Assembly: GCA_001275005.1 (NCBI GenBank)
Contig: JWZX01001919.1
Span: 1-16,680, forward strand
Length of the DNA stretch: 16,680 nt
Direction of reading: 5' to 3'
Source of the DNA: Chrysochromulina tobinii
Lineage: Eukaryota > Haptophyta > Prymnesiales > Chrysochromulinaceae
Shown here: positions 1 to 10,800 of the stretch, in pieces
Position numbering within the stretch: position 1 is the first letter of the stretch
Layout: each line of letters begins with the position of its first letter
The notes under the pieces: model-generated
What the model saw: the letters and a program-made list of their open reading frames with translations, nothing else
What the model was told of the DNA's origin: nothing
Database searches by the model: none
Program-made: the position numbers and the translations under genes

Positions 1-128
1 GTCACGGCCGAGCATTCGATCCGACTAAGTGGCCGAGCGGGCCGCATTCGATTCGCCTAAGCTTGTATTAAGCATTTCCTTCGGACGAGGCGAAACTCCC
101 CGGGCTTTCCGCGGCACGACGCCAGGGA
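1..128 (+). other. Upstream / presumed 5' UTR or promoter-proximal sequence
   Basis: No gene is seen here. The frame of the large downstream gene has a TAA at 69-71 and no ATG between it and 129, which supports translation starting at 129 unless an undetected upstream intron joins in; the weak acceptor-like CCAG at 122-125 leaves that open. An imperfect direct repeat is visible: GGCCGAG, CATTCGAT and CTAAG at 6-29 recur as GGCCGAG, GCATTCGATTCG and CTAAG at 31-61. A TATTAAG at 66-72 is only a weak TATA-like string and I do not call it a promoter. Confidence 0.5.
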
Positions 129-3100
129 ATGGTTCGCGCAGGAGCTCGCGCCGGAAGCGGCGGCGCCTTTGGCAAAGGCCAGGGTCGCGGCGGCAGCGGT
201 GCTCGTTCCGGCCGCGGCGACAGCGGTGCTCCCAGGTTTGAGGCACGAGAACCTGATCAGCTCACAGGCTTTGATGATCTGACGGAGACCAAGTTCGGCA
301 AGAAGCAAGCCAAGTTGGCGAGGCTGAGCGGCGGGCAGGGCGCGCTCATGCTCGACGAAGACGAGCTCGAAGAGGCCCTCAATTTGCTCGACATGTGGAG
401 TGACGACGACGACCTGCAGACAAAGGGGCCGAGCGGCGGCGGTGGCAAGGGCAAGGTGACGCAGGCAGAAAAGGCCTCGTTGGACAAGGCCTCCAAAGCG
501 GCCAAGGACGTTGGTTTGGACACGCGGTTCATGTCGCTCGGTGCCGCGTCCAAGGTAGACCTCGTGGCTGATTTCCGTACCCCAAGGGAGAGCGGCGGCG
601 GCAGCGCCTCTTCGGCCATGGCGGCGGCCGCCACCTCACCCGGCGGCGGGCACGACCAGGGCGAGCTACCGCCGGTGCAGAAGCCAAAGCTCGAGCTGCC
701 CGAGGGCGTGCAAGTCGTAGGCGGCGATGTCACGTACGAAGAGCAAGAAGATGGGTCGTACGCGCTACTTGTGCCCGAGGGAGCCTTTTTGAAGGTCAGC
801 CTGAGTGCGACGCCATGGGTGCTTGAGGAGGACGGACGGTTGCACAACTTCACGATGGTTCTCGCGGTGCGGCTCGACGCGATGCCGAGCGCCACGGTGC
901 CCATCTTCAGCGGCGGCGCGCCGCCGCCACCCGGCGAGAAGGTCGAGAACGTCTCGATCTTTAAGAACGGAGGCGTCGGCGCACTCAATGACATGGGCAC
1001 GGCGGAGGCGGCGGTGCGCGCGGAGCGCTGGTGTTGGCTCGTGATCACGCGAAAGCCTGGCGAGCTTAACACCTTCGTCAACGGGCGGCTGTGCGCGGCC
1101 GTCAAGATCGAGGCGCCCAAGCCGCCCGAGAAGAAGGAGGAGAAGGAGAAGGAGAAGGACAACGAGGGCAAGCCCAAGGAGGAGGACGCGGCAGCGGGGC
1201 CGAAGCCGCAGCTGCAGGAGAAGTTTGTGCTCGACCCGCAGTTCATCGCGCTCTTCGCGGGTGGCGAGGGTGGTGTTGCGGAGGCCGCGGTGCGCGGCCT
1301 TGCCATCAAGTACTTGCGCATCACCTCGAAGGTGTGGCGACAGGATGAGATCAGTGAGGAGCTGCACAAGGTGCGCTCAGCTGATGAGGAGGCGGAATTG
1401 AGCAGTGCGGCTGATAAGAGCCGTGCGAGCAAGCTGTGCCTGCAGGACCTGTACGCGAAGCCGCCACCCGTCTGGCTGCATCCCGCATTTGCCGCCGAGT
1501 TCGCCGACCCCTTCATCGCCGGCACCGCCTTCGAGGAGTCGGAGATGCACATCTCGATCGAGGTGCTCACGCTCACGCTTGACGAGATGCTCAAGGCGGG
1601 CGACCTCGCTTCCAAGTTGTCGCATACTGCACGTTCGGCGCTCAACACCGCGTGCTCCCAGCTCAAGGACACGCGAAAGCTCGCCCACAAGCTCGCGCAC
1701 GCGCGCGATGGGCAAGGGCAGGAGCGCTCGTTCTTCTCGGCTCTGGCAAAGGCGTTCGACGACCTCGATCCGGGGTGCGTGATGATGGTGCCGTACGACA
1801 ACGGCGATAGCCCGCTGCTGCTCATCGTGCGGCGCGGCGTCCATCCATATGCGTTCACGTGCACGTTCACAGTGGTCAACTCGACCTCGCGCGGCAGCGA
1901 ATTCCACCCGGCTGACGGTACCAACCCGCCCAAGATCAAGTACCGCACCTGCCTTGAGCTCGGCGACGTGCCTGTGGAACGGCTCGGCGATGAGGCGTTT
2001 TGGGTGGTGCTTTGGTTTGGGATGAACATTGACGACCCCGAGGCGATGTCGGCGGGCCGTCTCAAGCGCGGCGGCCTCGAGACGCTCTACGAGGTGTGCC
2101 TGCCTTTTTTGGCAGGTACCTCGCTCGACCGCGGCCTCGCACGCTGGCAAGCCGCCGCCGAAGAGCGCGGCATCCCGCAGCCGCCCCCGCGCACGCTGCG
2201 CCGTTCGAATTCGGGCCACTACGGCTGCTGCCGGCACGCGCTGCGCTACCTCCTCGAGCGCTCCGGCGTCGGTGCCGACGAGTGCCGCATCATCTCGCTG
2301 CTCCTGCGCCACCAAATGTTTCGGCTCGCGCAGAACGATCTGCGCTTCGTCATGGGTCTCGGCGACGCGGAGCGGATGGTGCTTGACTTGGCCAAGCGGC
2401 AGCTCGCGTACAAGGCCGCCAAACTCGGCTCGCAGCAGCTGATTGGACTCGCTCAGATGGGCACCATCTCGCACGAGATTGCCGAGCTCGACGAGCTCAT
2501 CAAGAAGCGCGGTGGCCGTATGGACGAGCCAGCGCCGCCGCCGCTCATCCTGTCTGCCGCCGACGCTCATCTCGGCCGTCCCTCGCTCGAGCACCTGCTC
2601 GGCCCGATGCTACTGCCCGCGATCGAGGGCGGAGAGAGCCACCCTGCGGTGGTGATCAAGGGCATCGAGGTACTCGGACTCTACTTCTCGGCCTCCTGGT
2701 GCTCGCCGTGCGTGCAGACGACGCCGCTGCTCGCGGCAGCGTACAAGGCGCTGCGCGCGCGCGGCAAGATGCTCGAGATTGTGCTGGTGCCGCAGGACCA
2801 TACCGAGGACGAGTACCACTCATACCGCGCGACGCAGCCGTGGCCAGCCCTCCCCTTCGGCGGGCAGCTTCCCGCGATCCTCTCACAGCTCTACCAAGTG
2901 GGCTCGATCCCTTGCCTCGTGCTCCTCGAGCCGAGCGGGAGGCTGATCTCGACGGATGGCGTGCGGCTGCTGCGCCGGCACGCGCGCGCCTTCCCATGGA
3001 GCGGATCCGCGCCCAAGGAGACGCCTCACCTGCACCCGCTATTCGATCGGCTGTTGCGCCTCTCCCCCATCGACCCGGGGCAGGTGTTCGACCTGCCCAA

Positions 3101-6100
3101 GTACAAGCCGCTCGACTTTCTGCGCCAGCCGCAGGCAGCGACCACGCTCGAGGAGGCAATCTCCGCGCTGCGCACGTGCGACATGCTGTGCACGCAGACG
3201 GCGGTGCAGGCGCACTCGGTGCTCAACACGAACTTCCTCAAGGTCGGCCTCATCCAGCACACGTTCACGTGCGTGCTCCCGATGCCTAAGCCCGAGGGCG
3301 ACAAGGTCGGGGCCGTCTTCCCACAGCAGTGCCTTTGGCGCACGCCGCTGCTGTACGACCAGCAGCTGGGCATCCTGCTGCTCCTCCAACGCATCCTCGA
3401 GCACTTTGCAGCCTCGGTGCTCTCCCTCGACCACACGCGCTCGCTCGATGCAGTCCGAATGGTCGTGCCCGCGTGCATCGCGGCCGTCGCGGACGTGGTC
3501 ATGCGCCAGATCGCGACTGACGAGCCTTCCCGCGTGTGCCTGCACCTGCGCGGCACGCACGAGCATAAGGGCTTCACGATCGGCAGCGGCGCGCTCGCCA
3601 AGCAGTCGAGCCATGTACCGGTACACACGCCCGAGCTCAATACGGCGCGCGCGTGCGTGCTCGACTACTTCGACGCGCAGAGCTCGCTGCCCCAGATCTA
3701 CGCATGGGAGAACACGGGCGCGCTCGAGCTGCAGACGGTCAAGTGGCTGCGCCAGATCGCGCAGGACCTCGCCTTCCCGGCCGACATTAACAACGTGGCC
3801 GAGTATATCCGCGACATTGATCACCTCGTGATCAAAAACTACCCCGAGTTCCGCTGCTTCCGCGACATCGCCTTCTACTTCAAATTCTTCCTCAACCCGC
3901 AGATCTCCGCGTTTCCTAAAAAAGCCGCGTACACGCAGCGTCAGGCGCAGCTCCTCTTCTTCTACCACCAGCCCGAGCAGACCTTTTTCGTGGGTGGCTT
4001 CAAGCTGCCCGGCGGTGACCTCGAGCTGCTCTCTGCCAAGCCGCGGGTCAAGCGCGGTGAAGAAGTGCCCACCACGCGGTTCGCCTCCCTCGCCGACCCG
4101 AATGAGTACACGCGCCCTTCGCGCGTCGAGGGTGAGGACGACCTGCTGCACATGTGGGACCTGCCTGACTTTGGCGAGCTCGCATCTCCCGATCAGAACG
4201 CGGCTGCCAAGGCGCTCGGCCAGCACGATGCCGAGCTGCTGCTCAGCTACCTGACGGTCCCCTACCTGCGCATCCCGCTCGTCATCTCCTTCTTCGCGTC
4301 CGAGGACCGCATCCACCTGCTGCAGGCCCCCAAGCTGCAGGCCCTCTTTGACGCGGTGCTCTTCGAGCCTGGCACGTTTCTACCGAAGCACTCGGCCGAG
4401 CTCGAGCCGGTGGATGTGCCCACCTCGGCGCCCGAGCTGCTCGGCACAGCGCACCATATGCTGCTCAACGAGCTGATGCACTCGCCCAAGACGCTCGTCG
4501 AGGGCGTGCTCAAGCTCGCGCACCAGGCGACCGACCTCGACACGGGCACGTTCAAGGCGTCCACCACCACCGTGATCCTGTACGTAGTGCGCCTGGCCTC
4601 TCGCTTTGAGAACTACGTGTCCTTTCTCATCCAGTACGATGCGGGCTCGCACGATTCGATCCGCGGCAAGCCCTTTCGGCAGCTCGGCGTGCCCGCACGC
4701 GTGCGCGAGCAGCTCGTCGCCGCTCGCATGAGCCTGCGCAAGGTGCTTCTCGAGGAGTTGCGACCGCTGCTGAGTGGCTGGTATCACAAGCTCTCTCGGG
4801 AGCTGGACACGGCACTCGTCGAAGAGGACGACGAGATCCTCGACGAGAACGTGCGCCACATGTGCGTCGTGCACTCGCACCTGGTGCTCATGCTGCGCAA
4901 CGTGACGGCGGCGGAGCTGTGCGAGCCGCTCGTCTCGACGCTCGTGTGCGGCATGGCCTTCTTAGCGACACGGCATCAGTGGAACAAGGAGCTGCTCGAC
5001 GTATGGGATGGGGCGCCCTCATACGACGCGTGGCGGGTGCCAGAGACTGAGCTGTACGAGGCGATGCATGTGGTGCGGCGCAGGGTGGTAGGCTGGCTGC
5101 GGACGTCGGCGACGCAGCGCGAGCTGGATGCGGTGATGACGGCGGTCGTGCGCATCTCCGAGGGCAGCGGCGCGATGCTCGCGCCCAAGGACGAAGTGGC
5201 GCAGCGCTGGGGATACCTCGCTGAGGGGAGCAACCAGGGGCGCTTTGCCGTGCACTCGAGCCGCAGCCGCCGGCCGCGCCATGGGCTGATTGAGCCGATC
5301 CCCACCATGCTCAAGGAGCCGGACGACGCGATGGTCTTCGATGTGCAAGTGACGCAGATCACGCTCATGGCGAGCCATCCGCAGGCGCTCAAGCAGGGCG
5401 TCGCCGAGATGGACGACGTGACGACCGTGTTTGGGGACGTGGCGATGCAGGCGTGCTTGACCGAGCAGACGTCGCATCGCGAGGTCTACCGGCTCGTCGG
5501 ACGAGCGCACGCAATCTCCCAATGGGACCGCGACATGAAGATGGCCGTGCTTGAGCACTGGCGCGCCTACTATCCGCAGGAGCTCTTCCCCTCTGAGAAG
5601 GCCTGGCTGCCCGCGGTGCTCGAGCCGGTTCGTCAGACGTACATGATGCAGCCGCAACCATTACAGCTCTTCCTACCGGAGGAGCCGTTACCGGAGGACG
5701 CGCAGCTCGCGTACCTCGTGGGCAAGCAGCCGTCGCAGTCCGGCGCCTGGATCGAGGTCTTTGTGTACCGTGCACGCCGCATGGTCCATGTCTATCGGCT
5801 CGAGTCGCACGGCCGGCGCCACTACCGCTCGCTCATCTACACGAGCGATGCACGCATCTGCCTGCACGAGATGCAGCCGTCGACCGAGCACCGACGTGCG
5901 CCGTGGCCCCAGTGGGCGCGGCACGAGGCTGGCAACCCGTACGACGTGCCGGAGGCGGGCCCGTCGGCGGTGATCACGCGGGAGGCAGCTGTGCCCGAGA
6001 ACCTCTCCTTCGGCGACGAGACGTACATGCCTTCACGGCTGCTCTTTGGGCTCCTGCCCACTACGCTGCTCGAGAAGTACACGTTCTGGCAGGATGAGAA

Positions 6101-7889
6101 GGACCATCTGCGCGGCTACCCGCGCGACCCAGCCAAATGCCACGACGTCATCTTTGTCAACCTGGGCGTGGGGGGGCACGTGGCCGTGCACGGCGGCCGC
6201 TTCGAGCAAGTGCGCCGCGGCGATTCGCTGCTCGCGCCGGCGCGTGCGGTCGTGCTGCGCTTGCTCCGCAGCCGGCTGGAGCGCCAGCGGAAGGCGACGC
6301 ACGATGCGCTTGCGTTGCTCGACACGTTCACCAAGGAGCATGGGCTCCTCTCGCATCCCTTCGAGTCGAGCTTTGCCGTGTGCGGTGGCGTCACGCGGCT
6401 GCTGCAGAGGCTGGGCAAGCACTCCTTCGGCGCGGGCTCCGAGCCGGCGATCTCGCGCGATCTCGAGCGCATCAAGGAGCTTCTCGGTCTCGTCAACCTC
6501 GTGCCGTTCCAGCGGAGGCGCCGCCGGCATCGGCTCTCCAAGATCGTGATCCCTGCACTGCTCGACGCTCTCGTTGCGTTGCTCGACGATGAAGAGACCA
6601 AGGAGAGCAACAGGGCTGAGGGGAGCGAAGGGGGGGCGGTGCCGACGCCGGCGTCGGGTTCGAGAGCGCCCGGGCAAGAGGGCAGCCCGGCTGCAGCGGC
6701 AGGGGCGAGTGCGGCAGTGGCGAGTGCGACAGGGGCGAGTGCGGCAGTGGTGCCGTCCACACCTGTTGAGGGTGTGGATTTCGATGACGAGGAGCTCGTG
6801 CTGCTCGACCTGCTGCATGCGCCCCCGGACTCGTACTTGTACTCTCTCGCGACGGTGATGGCGCGCGTCGAATCGCTCTCGCACGTGCTTGCGTGGGCCA
6901 GGTACGACGAAATGGCGCGGCTGCACACGCCTGAGGCGGTCACGCAATCCGACCTGCATTTGGTGTCGCTCCCGCGCCTCAAGCTGACCTTTGAAGCGCG
7001 AGAGGTCCATGGGTCCGTGCGGCTCTACTCGGTCGACCATGCCGACCTGTTCATCACCAACCAACGCAACGAGGCGAGCTCGATGCTTGCAGGCATCCCG
7101 CACTCGCTGCTGCTGAGCAACTCGAACGACGAGCTCTCGGTGCTCGTGCCCGCATGGCCACCCTGCCGGCCGGCGGTCGACTCGGTGCCGTTTAGCACCG
7201 AGCTCGTGCTAGACCGCTCCAGCCGTAAATGGTACGATCAGCTCGAGCATCCCTACTACATGTACCCGGTGCACGTGTCGCTCTCCTTCTTGTACTCGAC
7301 CACGCTCGCCTCGGCGCTCTACCTGCTGCCGCTCCGCTACCTCAATCGGCAGTACAAGGCGGTCGTGCGCCTGGTGGACACGGTGGGGACTGACTCGGCG
7401 CTCACCAAGGAGGAAGCGGAGATCCTTGCATTTACGACATGCTCCAAGGTGTCCCCTGATAAGCATCCGGACGCCTTCGCCGCTCGTCTCAAGATCTCGC
7501 TCGTCATGCTAGATGCACCCCTGAAGCTGCCTTGGGACTTGTCGCGCGAGATGGCGGGCTACCTGTTGCGCCTCGAGCATGTTTCGGCGGACTGCCTGCT
7601 GGCGCCCGAAGAGGAGCTCACTCTCCTCAAGAAGTGCATTTGCGACGTGGCCGACAAGCGATACACACCGGAGAATTACACGGCACTCGGCGTGACCATG
7701 TGCAAGAACCGGCGTGCCGCGCTGCGCGCTCGCGTCGTGCATGCGCGCAGCCTGGACGGCAGCCTGAGCGGCGCGCTGCCGATGACACCCGTGCCCTCGT
7801 GTTCCATCGAGCTGCCCAAGCGCGCGGCAGAGAGCCGGAGCAGTTGGGTGTACAAGTGGCATCCGACCGTGCTGCATGCGACGCCTGAG
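129..7889 (+). CDS. Exon 1: N-terminal 2587 residues (LamG-like, nucleoredoxin-like, long unnamed region)
   Basis: A single 7761-nt exon without introns. Residues 1-40 are Arg/Gly/Ser-rich; about 75-97 is acidic (SDDDD). Residues about 195-410 look like a LamG/concanavalin-type beta sandwich: the segments FTMVLAVRLD, ERWCWLVITRKPG, NTFVNGRLC and FIALFAGGEGG fit its strand pattern, interrupted at about 330-358 by a Lys/Glu-rich insert. Residues about 835-955 are a nucleoredoxin/tryparedoxin-like thioredoxin fold: LYFSASWCSPC with W857, C858 and C861, then QPWPALPF and SIPCLVLLEPSGRLIS. Residues about 960-2587 match no domain I can name, but include protist-DUF3638-type blocks such as YLRIPLVISFFASEDR and EHPYYMYPVHVSLSFLY. 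An Arg-rich RRRRRHRLSK near 2129 could be a nuclear signal or only a surface patch. The exon ends phase 0 at GAG|GTGAGT. Confidence 0.85.
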
Positions 7890-10800
7890 GTGAGTGCCTC
7901 CGATCGCCGCCGATCGCCACTGATCGCCACTGATCGCCTCTGATCGCCTCTGATCGCCTCTGATCGCCTCTGGTCGCCACTGATCGCCACTGATCGCCTC
8001 TGGTCGTATCCTTCATCCTCAGGAGCTCGAGACACTGCTTGAGGACCTCATTATGAACTTCAAGTTTGAGCGCTCCTTTTACCTCGAGGGCATGCTTGAG
8101 CTTCTCGGCACCCTGAACGAAAAGAACCCACCGTCGAACCGCAAGTTCTCGCTACCGGCGGGTGGTTTCCTCACACTCCACTGCCTCTTCACGGACGCGA
8201 CCAAGTGCCGGCCCGGCCTGTTTGCAGGCTTCCACTCGAGCGTCTCGTGCTCCACGAGCTTCGCGACCATGCTCCTCTCCTTCCTCGAGTTTGACGAACC
8301 CTCGTTGCTCAATTCGATCTGCCTCTCGATGGCGCGCTGCCCCTCTCTCGGTGTGCTCCTGCCCAAATTCGTCGACGATCGCGTCACCAAGCGGCGCGAC
8401 GTCTTCTGCGGTGTGGCGACACCCGAAGAGCCACGGACTCCTCTAGCGACGCTCCTGCGCGCGATTTTAAACGAGGTTCAGCTCGTCGTCGCCGAGGCAC
8501 CCTCGCCCGCAAAGGCGGAGGTGATGCGCGTCATTCGGCGGCGGCGCGTCGACGCTCTTGCCCAGGAGCGCATGTGGGGATCCTACGGCGGCTACTACGG
8601 CGGCGGCGGCGGCGGCTATGGGGGCGGCGGCGGCGGCTATGGGGGCGGCGGAGGAGGAGCGCGCGGGGGCGGCGGCGTCACTTTCGGTGGCGAGATCGAG
8701 ATTATCGGCCCCTCATTGCCGATCACTTACGGTCCCAGCCGCCCCGGCGGCGGCGGCGGCGGAAGCGGCAGCGGCTATGGGGGCGTCGGCGGCAGCTATG
8801 GCGGCAGCTATGGCGGCGGCGGCGGCGGCAGCGGCGGAACGTACGACCTCGACAGCGTGGCCAAAGAAGTAGAGGAGCAGACGAGCGAGGAGATTGAGCA
8901 CCTCGAGCAGCTGCGGCTGCTACGCCAGATGCATAAGGACGGCAGCGTGTGCGAGGAGCTCAGCGACAGAGAACAAGCGCTTCTCGAGACGATGCGCGAG
9001 AGCGTCTTCCATGGCGTGCTGCTCGGGCAAGACGCCTTGCAGCGCTCGTCGGTGACCGACCTCTCGTGTCAGTCGCGCCAAGTGCGCCCCGTGAACAGCT
9101 GCTCGAGCCTCAAGTACTTCAAAGGGTCGGGCTTCAATGAGGCGTGCCCGATCACGCTGTGCGACTTTGAAGAGGGCGAGACGGTGAGAGACTCTTGCAC
9201 CGGATCTCGTCAAGCTGGCATGATGGCCTCTGCTGATAACCACTGATTGCCCCCGTCCTCAGGTGATGAAGCTGCCGAATGGACATCTGATCTCTCCCGA
9301 GGCGTTTGAAGACCTCCTCAAGCTCGCTCGCAAGGAGCGCAAGCCGCCCGTCGATCCGTTCACCCGGCGCGAGCTGCCGCCGAGTACGACCGAGGAAGAG
9401 ATGCTCCACTTCTGCTCGGCGCCGTTGCAGGCGCTCGGGCTCGAGCGTTTCGTCACGCGGCTCGCGAGATCGGAGCTCGGCGAGCCCGAGGTGAGCTCGG
9501 CGCTCGGCTTTGACGTGTCGCAGCACCCAGAGGCTCGTTCAAAGGTCGCAATCGATATGCTCAGCCGGCTCGCCGCCGACACCGAAGTCTTCGCCAAGAA
9601 GAGTAACGGCGCGACGGCGCCCCGATGCCTCTTCCTTCGCGACGCCGAGGCTGTTGTGCGCGGCGCGGATGGCGGCGCGCGCACCGAGGCGACCGCCCAG
9701 GTGCTTGCGCTCACCGCTTGATGACCTCTGATGACCTCTGATGACCTCTGACGACCTCTGATGGCCTCTGATGACCGCCCAGGTGCGTGCGCTCCTCGCC
9801 GAGCTCGCCGAGCTGCGCGACAAGGACGCGGCCGTGGTGCGCGATGCGTTGCCCATCTTGGTCAAGCGCGCAACGGCCGTGCCACTCGAGGGTTCGTCAC
9901 ACGACGAGCTGCGCCGTCGCACGTTTCAGCTTCGTCAGCTCGCCGGCCAAGAGGCGAGTGTGAGCACAGAGTACCTCTTCTGCTTACTCGTCTCCTCGAC
10001 GGGCGTGTCTGACCTGCGCTCGGCCAACCCGTACGTGAGCGAGAAGGAGGCGGATGAGTTGCTCGACCTAGCGGTCGCGGTGATCCTGCATGCGAATCGC
10101 GTGGGCCAGATCAACCGGTGCATGAGCGAAGCGCGTGGGCTGCTCAAGCTGCTCGAGACGGCGGCGCACGAGTCGTCGGCGGCGCTCACGGCCGGTGCGA
10201 CCGAGCAGCTCATCTCGGCGCTGATGCTCAAGAGCGCGACGCTCGCCGACCAGCTGCTCGCACGCCGCTACTACGTCGAGGCGTCGAGCCCGCCGAGCGC
10301 TGCGGATGGCGCGTTGTCGTCCGAGGGCATGCGCCTGCAGTACGACCCGCGATTCCTGCTCTTCGAGTTCACGCACAACATCCTGCTGCGCCAGACGCAG
10401 GTACACTTGATCCAGGAGTTTGTGGGCGCGGTACGCAAGGGGCAGCCGCTCGTCAAGCAAATGCTCATGGGCGGCGGCAAGACGACGGTGGTTGGCCCTA
10501 TGCTCGCGCTCATGCTCGGCGACGGCGAGATGCTCGTGCTCCAGACGATGCCGCAGGCGCTCCTCGAGCAATCGAAGGCGACGCTGCGCGCCACCTTCTC
10601 GGCGATCATGCGCAAGCGCGTGTTCACGCTCGTCTTCGAACGCTCAAGTGAGCTCGGATGGGGCACCGTCGAGAAGCTCATCGAGGCGCGCCGTAACCGC
10701 GGCGTCGTGCTGTGCACCGCCTCCACCGTCAAGTCCATCCAGCTCAAGCTGCTCGAGAAGATGGATGTGCTGCGTGACACACGGCGCAAGCAGCACCCGA

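Noticed and set aside
66-72. TATTAAG as a TATA box
   Set aside because: Single short match with no independent evidence of a transcription start.
257-2065. 602-codon minus-strand open frame, and similar long ones at 14346-15629, 3039-4316, 6033-7103 and 1377-2594
   Set aside because: They lie opposite a GC-rich coding exon with clear domains, have Ser/Arg/Ala-rich composition without motifs, and are expected shadows of high-GC codon use.
7901-8010. CRISPR-like array
   Set aside because: Units are contiguous 10-bp tandem repeats without unique spacers, inside an intron of a eukaryotic gene.
7901-8010. GATC-rich block as a Dam or replication-origin cluster
   Set aside because: GATC arises from the decamer TGATCGCCTC; sister arrays have TGATGGCCTC or TGATGACCTC without GATC, so the site itself is not the conserved feature.
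7944-9262. Reading the plus-strand frames from 8053, 9263, 9771, 10966, 12004 and 13361 as separate genes, or the gene as a frameshifted pseudogene
   Set aside because: Each break falls exactly at a GT-AG intron, the joins restore family motifs, and the breaks have short spacer arrays and no coding remnant of their own beyond junction copies.
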